A stretch of DNA of 46,783 nt from DASZMX01 sp035551475 (GTDB lineage: Bacteria > Verrucomicrobiota > Verrucomicrobiia > Limisphaerales > Palsa-1400), in NCBI GenBank assembly GCA_035551475.1, contig DASZMX010000149.1, forward strand, positions 1 to 46,783, written 5' to 3'. Both the position numbers and the translations under genes were made by a program. The notes beneath the pieces were generated by a model. That model was not told the DNA's origin. It ran no database searches and saw nothing but the letters and a program-made list of their open reading frames with translations. Below, in pieces: positions 15,816 through 24,661 of the stretch. How positions within the stretch are numbered: the stretch's first letter is position 1; each line of letters opens with the position of its first letter.

Positions 15816-17894
15816 ATGAAAACCATTAAAATTCTATTGGGTTATGGGTGGCTAAGCATAGGCATGACTGGTCGGGCCCTGGCGGCGGAAACCAATTACC
15901 TAACGCCCCAGCAGATGTTCGAAGGTGGAACCAACACCTACAATAACTGGATTGATTTTTCCGGCGGCGGCTTTCTCATCGATGGCAGCCGGGCGCGCTT
16001 CCAACAGCAACACCAGCTTTCCGGCGGAGCCTTCGGCGGCATTGAAGGCTTCCATTACACCACCAACGTCAACACCAACACGACCCTGACTTTGGACGGC
16101 CGCGGAATTTTCGACGAGCACGATTACAAGCTGCGCCTGGGCATCGAACGCGAGAATAAGGGTTATCTTCGTTTTTCCTACGACCAATCCCGCATCTGGT
16201 GGGACGGCGACGGGGGATTTTTTTCGCCCAGCGGCCCTTACGAACCTCTCGCGCCGAATGGCCTTGGGCTGGACCGCGGCAACTTTTCTTTTGAGGCCGG
16301 TTTAACGCCCGAAAACGGCGTCAACGCGATCTTCAAATACTCCCACGCCTTCCGCGAAGGCGACCAGGATTCAACCCGATGGGGCGATGTCCACCCGGCG
16401 GGCGGCGCGCTCGTCAACGGCCTGGCTCCTTCCTTCGAGTCATTTAACGAGCATTCTGACAGCTTTCAATTGGATTTGACCGACAACATCAAGGCCACCG
16501 ACCTTGGCTTGGGCGTCCGTTTTGAAACCGGGAAGCTAGACGACGCTTTAAAAGTTCTACAATACCCCGGAGAACCGATCCAACAAAAGATCACCGACCG
16601 GCAGATCGTGAACTATGACATGTTTGACGTCCATAGCTTCACGGAAACGTGGGTGCGAAGCAATGTCCTGGTCTCCTCCGGCTTCTCCTACTCCTTGTTG
16701 GAAAATGGCGTTTCCGGCAGCCGCATCTATGGCTCGGATTTCGATGTTGGGCGCGTCCCCAATCCCCTCTACGGCTTTGGTTACTATGGTTTGAATGGAA
16801 ACTCCCGTCTCCACGAATACGTGGTTGACCTCAATCTCTTGTATCGGCCAACACCCGTTTTCACGATCACGCCCTCCGTGCGCCTGCAGAAAGATGATGG
16901 CGCCGCGGACAGCGGAGGTTTGGAAACCCTGGGCGCGAACACTCCCGTCCCCTTCTCCGCCAACAACAACACCGGCGACCTTGATGTGCGGGGCCGATTG
17001 GATTTCGCCTATCGGGGTTTCACCAATTGGGTCTTGACCGCGCGCGGCGACCTGACGGAAGCAGAGGGAAATTTGAATGAGTACGGCGGATTGATTCCAG
17101 TGGCCGGCATTGGCCGTTCGCCGGTGGAAAGCGGCGTTTACGACCATAATTTCGTGCAAAAATACAGCGTCGGCGCCCGCTGGTATCCGTCGCGGAAAGT
17201 GACGCTCGACGCGGGCGGTTACTATAAATACGACGCCTATCATTACGACAGCTCCGCCGATAGCACGCCCAATAATAGTTTCACCCGTTACCCCGGTTAT
17301 CTGGCCATGCAGGACTTCGCCACCTGTGATGCAAATCTCCGTTTAAACTGGAGAGTCTTGCGCAATGTCAGCCTGATCAGCCGCTACGAATATCAATGGT
17401 CCACCATTCACACCGAGCCGGATTTGCTGGCGGGCTTGCCCAATGTGGAGTCCTCCGTGATGCGCGGCCACATTCTCGCCCAGGACGTAAATTGGACGCC
17501 TTGGTCAAGATTGTCGCTTCAAGGCGGATTCAACTATGTCCTTAATGATACGAAGACTCCGGCATCGGATGTCACGCAGGCGATTCTTAACTCGGAGAAT
17601 AACTACTGGACCATGAATTTCTCCTCGTCCCTGGTGCTGGACAACAAGACCGACCTGGATGTCAGTTATTTTTATTACCAGGCCGATGACTACGTTAATA
17701 ACTCGCCGCTTGGCGTCCCCTACGGCGCAGGCGGCGAAGAGCATTCCGTCACCGCCACCCTGACCCGCCGCTTGAGCGCACGGCTTAGGCTCTCCTTGAA
17801 GTATGGCTACTTTCGCTATCTGGACTCCGCCTACGGCGGACGGCAGGATTACAGCGCAAGTTTGATCTACGCCACGTTGCGCTACCGGTTTTGA
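15816..17894 (+). CDS. MtrB/PioB-like outer-membrane beta-barrel
   Basis: A 692-residue outer-membrane protein, close to the length of MtrB (about 700). A signal peptide ends near residue 23 (GRALA). The rest is made of alternating amphipathic strands rich in Tyr, Asn, Asp and Arg with long polar loops, and the chain ends in IYATLRYRF, a terminal-Phe beta-signal for BAM insertion. Strand pairs such as YKLRLGIERENKGYLRFSYD resemble the decahaem-associated MtrB/PioB family. I do not see the N-terminal CXXC of Shewanella MtrB; the only cysteine noted is in FATCDANL. It lies directly behind the MtrA-like gene, the standard porin-cytochrome order. The start at 15816 gives the signal peptide; the frame is open upstream to 15585 only as an overlap. 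The family call rests on size, barrel pattern and context. Confidence 0.83.
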   Translation: MKTIKILLGYGWLSIGMTGRALAAETNYLTPQQMFEGGTNTYNNWIDFSGGGFLIDGSRARFQQQHQLSGGAFGGIEGFHYTTNVNTNTTLTLDGRGIFDEHDYKLRLGIERENKGYLRFSYDQSRIWWDGDGGFFSPSGPYEPLAPNGLGLDRGNFSFEAGLTPENGVNAIFKYSHAFREGDQDSTRWGDVHPAGGALVNGLAPSFESFNEHSDSFQLDLTDNIKATDLGLGVRFETGKLDDALKVLQYPGEPIQQKITDRQIVNYDMFDVHSFTETWVRSNVLVSSGFSYSLLENGVSGSRIYGSDFDVGRVPNPLYGFGYYGLNGNSRLHEYVVDLNLLYRPTPVFTITPSVRLQKDDGAADSGGLETLGANTPVPFSANNNTGDLDVRGRLDFAYRGFTNWVLTARGDLTEAEGNLNEYGGLIPVAGIGRSPVESGVYDHNFVQKYSVGARWYPSRKVTLDAGGYYKYDAYHYDSSADSTPNNSFTRYPGYLAMQDFATCDANLRLNWRVLRNVSLISRYEYQWSTIHTEPDLLAGLPNVESSVMRGHILAQDVNWTPWSRLSLQGGFNYVLNDTKTPASDVTQAILNSENNYWTMNFSSSLVLDNKTDLDVSYFYYQADDYVNNSPLGVPYGAGGEEHSVTATLTRRLSARLRLSLKYGYFRYLDSAYGGRQDYSASLIYATLRYRF

Positions 17895-17996
17895 AACCTC
17901 TCCGCAAAAATTGTCAATTGAAACGCAAATCGCGTTGGGCGCGGCGGCCGAAAGCCAGCCAAGCTCAGGGCGACAGTAAAACAAAATGAAAATCCT

Positions 17997-18323
17997 ATGA
18001 AAAGAACCTCCATTTACTTGATGATATTGACGCTCGCCGCGGGCGTCACCGCGGCCTTGGCCGATGCCGGCGCAAATTGGGAGAAATCCTGCCAGAAGTG
18101 CCACGGCGCCGACGGCAAAGGCGCGACCAAGATCGGCCTCAAAATGGGCGTAAAAGATCTGACCGACGCCAAATACCAGGCCTCGTTCACGGACGACCAG
18201 GCAACCAAGGCCATCAAGGAAGGCATTAAGGACGGCGACAAAACCAAGATGAAACCCACCGAGGGCCTCTCGGATAGTGATGTCAAAGAATTAGTCGCCA
18301 AGGTGCGTTCGTTCAAGCCCTAG
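17997..18323 (+). CDS. Small class I cytochrome c
   Basis: A 108-residue exported monohaem cytochrome c, of the size of c553-type carriers. A signal peptide covers about 1-22 (ending ALADA). The haem site is CQKCH (32-36) in the context SCQKCHGADGKG, and the likely sixth ligand is Met85 in KMKP. The C-terminal helix SDSDVKELVAKVRSF is typical. It probably shuttles electrons in the periplasm between the inner-membrane cytochromes encoded downstream and the outer-membrane conduit encoded upstream; that placement is inference. A 102-base gap separates it from the barrel gene, with no clear promoter. Confidence 0.93.
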   Translation: MKRTSIYLMILTLAAGVTAALADAGANWEKSCQKCHGADGKGATKIGLKMGVKDLTDAKYQASFTDDQATKAIKEGIKDGDKTKMKPTEGLSDSDVKELVAKVRSFKP

Positions 18324-18458
18324 CGCCGCACGCCCCGCCGTCAGCGCCAGAGACGCGTTCGCCATTACGAACACGCCCAAGCCGCCGGACGGAAGGATGA
18401 CCAACGGTCCATAAGAAGCCGAGTCACCTATATGTAAAGCCTCAAAAAAAACGAACAT

Positions 18459-18499
18459 AGAGGGTTGGAGCATGGCCTAGCTAGTTGCTCCAACTCTCT
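18459..18499 (+). terminator. 14-bp hairpin before the NapC-like gene
   Basis: Arms 18459-18472 and 18486-18499 pair over 14 positions with one G-T wobble (core GTTGGAGCA / TGCTCCAAC) around a 13-base loop containing CTAGCTAG, followed by a short TTT. It ends 13 bases before the ATG at 18513. It may be a weak terminator of the preceding genes or a leader structure controlling the NapC-like gene. Confidence 0.5.
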
Positions 18500-18512
18500 T
18501 TCCCTCCGCCCC

Positions 18513-19997
18513 ATGAATATTCCTCCGACAACCAATCCAAACCCCTCCCGCTCCATCTTTCGCAATTGGCTCTCCCTCTCCGGGTTGGTGCTGATGGCTT
18601 CCAGCATTTTTGCGTTCCTACTACTTTTCTTCCTCGATACGGTTGTCTACACGTCCAATCCTTACGTGGGGATTCTGACGTTTTTGATCGCGCCGATGTT
18701 TTTCATGGCCGGCCTGGTGATTTTTCTTTTCGGCGCCTGGCGTTGGCGGCGCAGATTGGCCAAATCCGGCGCCGCAGCGCTCGCGCTGCATATCGATGTT
18801 GATCTGTCACGCCGGCACGACCGTCGCATGCTGGCGTTCTTTATCCCAGCCACCGCCGGCTTTCTTCTGCTCACGGCCATGGGAAGTTATCACTCCTACC
18901 ACTTCACCGAGTCGGTTGAGTTTTGCGGCGAGGCTTGCCACAAGGTGATGGAGCCGGAGTTTACCCGCTACCGCCAATCGTCGCACGCGCGGGTGGCCTG
19001 CGCGGAATGCCATATCGGCAAAGGCGCGGAATGGTATGTGCGCTCCAAGCTTTCGGGCACTTATCAGGTTTACTCCGTGATGGCGCATAAGTATCCCACG
19101 CCTATCCCCACGCCGATTAGAAATCTGCGTCCGGCCCAGGAAACGTGCGAACAATGCCATTGGCCCAAAAAGTTTGTCGGCAATCTCGATCGCACCATCT
19201 CCTACTATCTCCCGGACAAGACCAACACCCTCTATTCCCTTCGTTTGCTGCTCAAAGTCGGCGGCGGCGATCCGACCCACGGCCCGGTCGGCGGCATCCA
19301 CTGGCACATGAACGTCGGCCGCAAAATTGAATATATCGCGACGGATGCCGGCCGCCAAAAAATTCCGTGGGTTCGCTCCACGGATTTGCAGGGAAATGTA
19401 ACCGAATATCATGTGGCGGATTTCACCAACGACGTCAGCCAATTGCCCAAGCGCACGATGGATTGCATGGATTGCCATAATCGGCCGGCCCACAAATTCC
19501 AATCACCCGAAAGCGCCGTGAACCTGGCCATGGCCCTCGGCCAGATCGACACCGGGCTTGCCTACATCAAGACCAACGCCGTGGGAGTTCTTTGCCGCAC
19601 CTATACGGACGAAACCAACGCGCTCCAAACCATCGCCACCACGCTGGCCAAGGCCTATCCCGAGGACCCGCGCATCCAACCGGCCATTGCCGCCGTGCAG
19701 CAAATTTATCGGGACAATTTCTTTCCCGAAATGAAAGCGGACTGGCGCGGCTATCCCGACAACATCGGCCACAAGGATTGGCCCGGATGCTTCCGCTGCC
19801 ATGATGGCAAGCATCTCTCGACCGTCGGCCAGAAATCGATCAAAGGCAGCGATTGCAATGCCTGCCATTTGATCCTGGCGCAAGGCAACGGCGAGCAACT
19901 GAATCAACTCAGCCCGCAAGGCCTGAAGTTCGCGCACCCGATTGATGAATATGATCCAGCCTTTCAGTGCACTGACTGCCATAACGGCGGGATGTAG
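18513..19997 (+). CDS. NapC/NirT-type seven-haem membrane cytochrome
   Basis: A 494-residue inner-membrane cytochrome that probably oxidises quinol and passes electrons to the periplasm. Three hydrophobic helices (about 21-43, 51-76, 107-124) precede the haem domain, where classic NapC has one. Haem sites are CGEACH (CX3CH, from 138), CAECH, CEQCH, CMDCH, CFRCH, CNACH and CTDCH, seven in all. Stretches such as ARVACAECHIGKGAEWYVRS and PIRNLRPAQETCEQCHWP are typical of the multihaem NapC/NirT branch found in Acidobacteria, Planctomycetes and Geobacter. The CX3CH first site is a feature of that branch as I know it. The start at 18513 (MNIPPTTN) was preferred to 18465, which lies inside the hairpin. 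Its last ~50 bases overlap the next gene. Confidence 0.92.
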   Translation: MNIPPTTNPNPSRSIFRNWLSLSGLVLMASSIFAFLLLFFLDTVVYTSNPYVGILTFLIAPMFFMAGLVIFLFGAWRWRRRLAKSGAAALALHIDVDLSRRHDRRMLAFFIPATAGFLLLTAMGSYHSYHFTESVEFCGEACHKVMEPEFTRYRQSSHARVACAECHIGKGAEWYVRSKLSGTYQVYSVMAHKYPTPIPTPIRNLRPAQETCEQCHWPKKFVGNLDRTISYYLPDKTNTLYSLRLLLKVGGGDPTHGPVGGIHWHMNVGRKIEYIATDAGRQKIPWVRSTDLQGNVTEYHVADFTNDVSQLPKRTMDCMDCHNRPAHKFQSPESAVNLAMALGQIDTGLAYIKTNAVGVLCRTYTDETNALQTIATTLAKAYPEDPRIQPAIAAVQQIYRDNFFPEMKADWRGYPDNIGHKDWPGCFRCHDGKHLSTVGQKSIKGSDCNACHLILAQGNGEQLNQLSPQGLKFAHPIDEYDPAFQCTDCHNGGM

Positions 19998-22104
19998 GGC
20001 GTGGCTCCTGGGCGCCGTCATCGTGGCGGGCGGGCTGCTGCTCCCGCCCGGGTTGCGCGCCGACCTGCCCTCCAATCAGGATTGCCTGGATTGCCACACC
20101 GACCCCACCACATCGCGCACGGTGAACGGGAAGTCCGCCCCGCTGGCGCTTTTCCCGACGAACGCGTTCCAGAAATCGGTCCACGCCAAGCTTGCCTGCA
20201 CCGATTGCCACGTGACCGTCAAAGAAATGGTGCATCCCAATGGCCTTCCGCCCGCGCAATGCGCGAGCTGCCATCAGGAACAAGCCAGGGAATACTCCGA
20301 GAGCATTCACGGCATGAGCAAAGCGATGGGCGCATCCGGCGCGGCCACCTGCGTCGATTGCCACGGCTCGCACGACATGCAGCCGGTCAAAAGCGCCGAT
20401 TCGCCCGTCTTCAAATTAAATCTCCCGCTGACCTGCGCCAAATGCCACAACAATCCCGGCATAAACGCCGAATACCGGATGAAATATCCGGACGTGGCGT
20501 CGCAATATGCCGACAGCATCCACGGGCGGGCGTTGCTGCAGATGGGGTTGATCCTCGCGCCGTCGTGCAACAATTGCCACGGCGTCCACAACATCAAAAG
20601 CAGCGTGGACCGCGCTTCCTCTGTCAACCATGCGAATGTCGCGGCCACTTGCGGCTCCTGCCATTTGGGAATCGAGAAAACATTCAACGCGAGCGTGCAT
20701 GGACAGGCGCTGGCCAGGGGCGGACGCAACGGCCCCGTCTGCACCGATTGCCATTCGGCGCATCAAATCGAGGCGCCCGGCGGCAACCATTTCAAAGCGC
20801 GGAGCGACGAACGTTGCGGACGCTGCCATCAAGACCGCCTTGAGCGCTACAACGAAACCTACCACGGCAAAGCCATGGCCCTCGGCCGGCCAAACGTCGC
20901 GCCGGACGTGGCCGCCTGCTACGACTGCCACGGCTATCACGATGTCCAGCCGCGCGCCAACCCCGCCTCGCATCTTTCCCAGGCCAATATTGTCGCGACC
21001 TGCCAGAAGTGTCATCCCGGGGCGACCGCCAGCTTCGCCCAATACGCGCCGCACGCCAACCCGATGGACGGCCGCAATTATCCCGCCCTCCATTGGACCT
21101 TCGTGGCAATGACCTCATTATTAGTCGGGGTGTTCGCCTTTTTTGGCGCGCACACCGGGCTCTGGCTTTTCCGCTCGGGCTACCTCTGCTTGCATGATTC
21201 CAAGACATTTCACGAAGCGAAGGTCGAAGCGCAGCAAGGCGACGACTGGTTTACCCGTTTTCCGCCGTTCGAGCGTTTCCTGCACTTCCTCGTCGTGACC
21301 AGTTTCCTGCTCCTGGTCGTCACCGGGATGCCTTTAAAATTCTACTATACAAGCTGGGCGAAGGTCATCTTTGCCATTTTGGGCGGGGCGGATGTCGCCC
21401 GGATTCTGCATCATTTCGGGGCCCTGCTGACGTTCCTCTACTTCGGATTGCACCTCAGCCGTCTGCTGGCCAAAGCGTGGCAATCCCGCCAGCGTTTCCA
21501 GGGCGGCAACTGGCGCTCCAAAGGAACCCGCTTGCAAGCGGCGGTGTTCGGACCCGACTCGATGATTCCAACGTGGCAGGACGCAAAAGATTTCGTCGCG
21601 CACCAAAAATGGTTTTTCGGCAAAGGACCCAAGCCGCAGTTTGATCGCTGGACCTATTGGGAGAAATTCGACTATTTCGCGGTCTTCTGGGGCGTGTTCG
21701 CCATTGGCGTGTCTGGATTGATCATGTGGTTTCCACAGTTCTTCGCGCGCCTCATGCCGGGTTGGGCGATCAATATCGCGCAGGTCGTTCATTCGGACGA
21801 GGCGCTGCTGGCGGCCGGTTTCATTTTCACGATCCACTTTTTCAACACCCATTTCCGCCTCGAAAAATTCCCCATGGATACGGTGATTTTCTCCGGGCGC
21901 ATTTCCAAAACGGAATTGCTCCACGAACGCCGCCGCTGGTATGACCGGCTGCTGGCGGCGGGGCTTTTGGATGATTTGCGCGTGCGGGACGAATGGCAGC
22001 GTTGGAAAGCCATCGCGCGGTCCTTCGGCTACCTTTTCTTCGGCGCGGGCGTGATTTTGCTCGGGCTGATCATCTACGCGATGGCCAACCGCCTGGCCCA
22101 CTAG
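19945..22104 (+). CDS. CbcL-like fusion: eleven-haem cytochrome c plus cytochrome b membrane domain
   Basis: A 719-residue fusion. After a signal region (about 18-40), residues 47-357 hold eleven CXXCH sites: CLDCH, CTDCH, CASCH, CVDCH, CAKCH, CNNCH, CGSCH, CTDCH, CGRCH, CYDCH and CQKCH. The rest has about six membrane helices with histidines placed as in the FdnI/HydC cytochrome b family (FERFLHFLVV, RILHHFGALL, GLHLSRLL, VVHSDEALL, IHFFNTHF), likely binding two b haems. Geobacter CbcL, an inner-membrane quinone oxidoreductase used in metal respiration, has the same architecture with nine c haems. ATGs at 19945 and 19951 are possible starts; both overlap the NapC-like gene by about 50 bases in another frame, which suggests coupled translation. 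The likely role is quinol oxidation feeding periplasmic cytochromes; direct orthology to CbcL is not shown. Confidence 0.88.
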   Translation: MNMIQPFSALTAITAGCRAWLLGAVIVAGGLLLPPGLRADLPSNQDCLDCHTDPTTSRTVNGKSAPLALFPTNAFQKSVHAKLACTDCHVTVKEMVHPNGLPPAQCASCHQEQAREYSESIHGMSKAMGASGAATCVDCHGSHDMQPVKSADSPVFKLNLPLTCAKCHNNPGINAEYRMKYPDVASQYADSIHGRALLQMGLILAPSCNNCHGVHNIKSSVDRASSVNHANVAATCGSCHLGIEKTFNASVHGQALARGGRNGPVCTDCHSAHQIEAPGGNHFKARSDERCGRCHQDRLERYNETYHGKAMALGRPNVAPDVAACYDCHGYHDVQPRANPASHLSQANIVATCQKCHPGATASFAQYAPHANPMDGRNYPALHWTFVAMTSLLVGVFAFFGAHTGLWLFRSGYLCLHDSKTFHEAKVEAQQGDDWFTRFPPFERFLHFLVVTSFLLLVVTGMPLKFYYTSWAKVIFAILGGADVARILHHFGALLTFLYFGLHLSRLLAKAWQSRQRFQGGNWRSKGTRLQAAVFGPDSMIPTWQDAKDFVAHQKWFFGKGPKPQFDRWTYWEKFDYFAVFWGVFAIGVSGLIMWFPQFFARLMPGWAINIAQVVHSDEALLAAGFIFTIHFFNTHFRLEKFPMDTVIFSGRISKTELLHERRRWYDRLLAAGLLDDLRVRDEWQRWKAIARSFGYLFFGAGVILLGLIIYAMANRLAH

Positions 22105-22217
22105 CCCGCAACTTTTGCCAAGGGCCTTGCAAAAACAGCGGTGACCCGAGCAAAAAAAGTCCAGTCTTTGACATCGGAGGTAAAGCCGTCGTGACGTCGC
22201 TCGTCTAGTTTTTTGCC

Positions 22218-23285
22218 ATGCGAACCGTCCTGGCCCATGACTGCAATCAAGTATCCGTGCGCGCTCCACGCCAAAGAATGTTGGATGCGCTGCATTGCCG
22301 GACGGTTGACCGTCCCCCTCTCTGGCTGATGCGCCAGGCGGGCCGCTGCCTGCCGGAATATCGCGCGCTGAAAGAAAAATACTCGTTCCGCCAACTCGTC
22401 CAGACCCCCGCCCTCGCCGCGGAAGTGACGCTCCAGCCGGTCCGCCGTTTCCATTTTGACGCGGCCATTCTCTTCAGCGACATCCTGGTCATCCCGGAAG
22501 CGATGGGCCAGGGCTTCCGCTTTCGCGAAACCGGCGGCGTCGAGATGGATTTCATTTTGCGGGATCATCACGACATCCGCCGGCTTAACACCGCGGGAAT
22601 TTCTGACCGGCTGCAATATGTCGCGGAAGCCATCCGCGTGACTAAATCCGGTTTGCGCGGCGCCACGGCCTTATTGGGCTTCGCCGGTTCGCCCTGGACG
22701 CTGGCTAATTTCATGCTCGAAGGCGGCAGTTCCCGCGCCCATGTCCGGGGCCTGCAAATGTTCCGCCAGAACCGCGCGCTGTTCGATTCCCTATGCGCGG
22801 AATTAACGCGGGCGGTCATCGAATTTCTCCAACTGCAAATTACGGCGGGCGTGGACGCCATCCAAATATTTGACAGCCTTGGCGGACTGCTGCCGGCGGA
22901 CGACTTTGAAGCGGCGTCCGGGCGATGGATTCGAATGATCGTCCAGGCCCTCCAGAGCCAGGCGCCCCTTGTGGTTTACTCCAAAGGGACGCGCGCCTGG
23001 CCCTCCCTCGTCGCCACTGGCGCCCAAGCCATCAGCGTGGACCATGAAATCGCCCTCGCCGAGGCGAATGACCATTTGCCGGCGGAAGTCGCGATTCAGG
23101 GAAATTTGCCCCCGGAGCTGCTGGTGGCCGGAACTCCCGCCACCGTCGCCACCCAAACGGCGCATCTGCTGGAAACAATGCGATATCGTCCCGGCTATAT
23201 TTTCAACCTGGGCCATGGCGTGCCGCCGCACGCGCAAATGGAAAACCTCGAAGCGCTGGTCTCCACCGTGCAAAACTTCGTATGA
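22218..23285 (+). CDS. hemE: Uroporphyrinogen III decarboxylase
   Basis: Removes four carboxyls from uroporphyrinogen III to give coproporphyrinogen III in the cytoplasm. The 355 residues match the family. PLWLMRQAGRCLPEYR carries the substrate-binding arginines and FSDILVIPEAMG the key aspartate. GFAGSPWTLANFMLEGGSSR has Phe where many homologues have the active-site Tyr (TYM), a change I believe is tolerated. The end GHGVPPHAQMENLEALV is typical. It begins 113 bases after the CbcL-like gene; a consensus TTGACA lies at 22168 but lacks a good -10. Its stop overlaps hemN (ATGA). Placement right after the cytochromes suggests that haem supply is matched to cytochrome output. Confidence 0.98.
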   Translation: MRTVLAHDCNQVSVRAPRQRMLDALHCRTVDRPPLWLMRQAGRCLPEYRALKEKYSFRQLVQTPALAAEVTLQPVRRFHFDAAILFSDILVIPEAMGQGFRFRETGGVEMDFILRDHHDIRRLNTAGISDRLQYVAEAIRVTKSGLRGATALLGFAGSPWTLANFMLEGGSSRAHVRGLQMFRQNRALFDSLCAELTRAVIEFLQLQITAGVDAIQIFDSLGGLLPADDFEAASGRWIRMIVQALQSQAPLVVYSKGTRAWPSLVATGAQAISVDHEIALAEANDHLPAEVAIQGNLPPELLVAGTPATVATQTAHLLETMRYRPGYIFNLGHGVPPHAQMENLEALVSTVQNFV

Positions 23286-24661
23286 ACCCATTCACCGTCA
23301 ATCTCGATTTGGTGCAAAAATACAACGTCCCGGGCCCGCGCTACACGTCGTATCCGCCGGCGCCGCAATTTTCCGATCAATTCACCTGGCCGGAGATCGC
23401 CGCCAAGGTGGCGCAATCGCAGAATGCCACCCGGGGCCTTTCCCTTTACTTCCACCTGCCCTTTTGCGAATCGCTTTGCTGGTATTGCGGTTGCACGACG
23501 GTCATCACGACGCAGCGGGAAAAAAGCGCGATCTACCTGCAATACCTGGAAAAGGAAATGGCGCTGATGAGCGAGCGCCTCAATCACCAACGCCAAGTGG
23601 TGCAATTGCATTGGGGTGGCGGCACTCCGACCTTCCTTTCTCCGGCGGAAATTCGTCAGCTCGGCGCTTCCATCAAAAAATATTTTGATTTCGCTCCCGA
23701 CCTGGAAGCCGGAGTGGAGATCGATCCGCGCCGGCTGACGCCCGATCACATGGCGGCCTTGCGGGAGGCGGGCTTCAATCGCGTTTCCATCGGCGTGCAG
23801 GATTTTAACCCGGTCGTGCAAGAGGCCGTGCATCGCATCCAGCCCAAAGAGCAAACCGAGAACGCCATTCGTTGGGCGCGCCACGAGGGGTTTCAATCGA
23901 TCAATGTCGATTTGATCTACGGGCTGCCGTTTCAAACGGTGGAAACATTCGATCGCACGTTGGACGAGGTGATCACGCTGGAGCCGGATCGGCTGGCGGT
24001 TTTCAGTTACGCGCATGTGCCGTGGATCAAACCGGCGCAAAAGAATCTCACCCGGGAAGCCGCCCTGCCGAGCGCGGAGACCAAACTGAACATTCTCAAG
24101 CTGGCGGTCGAGAAACTCACCTGCGACGACCGCTACACTTACATCGGCATGGATCATTTCGCGCGCCCGAACGATGAGCTGGCGATCGCGCAACGGCAGA
24201 AAACGTTGCAGAGAAATTTTCAAGGCTACAGCGCCAAGGGCGGCGCGGATATCTACGCTTTCGGCATGTCCAGCATCTCCCAGGCGGACGGAGTTTATTG
24301 GCAAAACCTCAAGGATCTCCCCAGCTATTACGCGGCGCTGGACCAGGACCTGGAGCCATTCGCCAAAGGATACGTCCTGAGCGCCGACGATAAAATCCGC
24401 CGTCACACGATCATGCGCCTCATGTGCGATCTGAGTCTTGACTACGCCGCTCTCTCCCAAAGCCTGCACATCGACTTTGCGGCGCACTTCGCGCCGGAGT
24501 TGGATTCCCTGAGCGATTTGGAAAAGGACGGTTTGCTGCAACGTTACGAGCACGGCCTGGTGATTAATGAGGCTGGGCGGCTGTTCCTGCGGAATGTCGC
24601 GATGCGCTTTGACCGTTATCTTCCGGCGGCCAAGGAGCGCCGTTTCTCCCAAACCATATGA
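23282..24661 (+). CDS. hemN: Oxygen-independent coproporphyrinogen III oxidase
   Basis: A radical-SAM enzyme of 459 residues that converts coproporphyrinogen III to protoporphyrinogen IX without oxygen. The [4Fe-4S] motif is CESLCWYCGC (CX3CX2CXC), preceded by YNVPGPRYTSYP and LYFHLPFC, all HemN hallmarks. LHWGGGTPTFL and the C-terminal HemN domain (RRHTIMRLMCDLSLDY) are present, so this is true HemN and not the HemW-like haem chaperone. It overlaps hemE and hemG by ATGA. Using the anaerobic enzyme fits the PFOR and cytochrome context; no hemF is visible in the window. Confidence 0.98.
   Translation: MNPFTVNLDLVQKYNVPGPRYTSYPPAPQFSDQFTWPEIAAKVAQSQNATRGLSLYFHLPFCESLCWYCGCTTVITTQREKSAIYLQYLEKEMALMSERLNHQRQVVQLHWGGGTPTFLSPAEIRQLGASIKKYFDFAPDLEAGVEIDPRRLTPDHMAALREAGFNRVSIGVQDFNPVVQEAVHRIQPKEQTENAIRWARHEGFQSINVDLIYGLPFQTVETFDRTLDEVITLEPDRLAVFSYAHVPWIKPAQKNLTREAALPSAETKLNILKLAVEKLTCDDRYTYIGMDHFARPNDELAIAQRQKTLQRNFQGYSAKGGADIYAFGMSSISQADGVYWQNLKDLPSYYAALDQDLEPFAKGYVLSADDKIRRHTIMRLMCDLSLDYAALSQSLHIDFAAHFAPELDSLSDLEKDGLLQRYEHGLVINEAGRLFLRNVAMRFDRYLPAAKERRFSQTI

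Noticed and set aside
22113..22134. Inverted repeat TTTTGC / GCAAAA after the CbcL-like gene as a terminator
   Set aside because: The centre is nearly without loop and the T tract is on the wrong side for either strand.
22168..22196. Promoter for hemE from a perfect TTGACA
   Set aside because: No acceptable -10 box lies 15-19 bases downstream, so one box alone is not enough.
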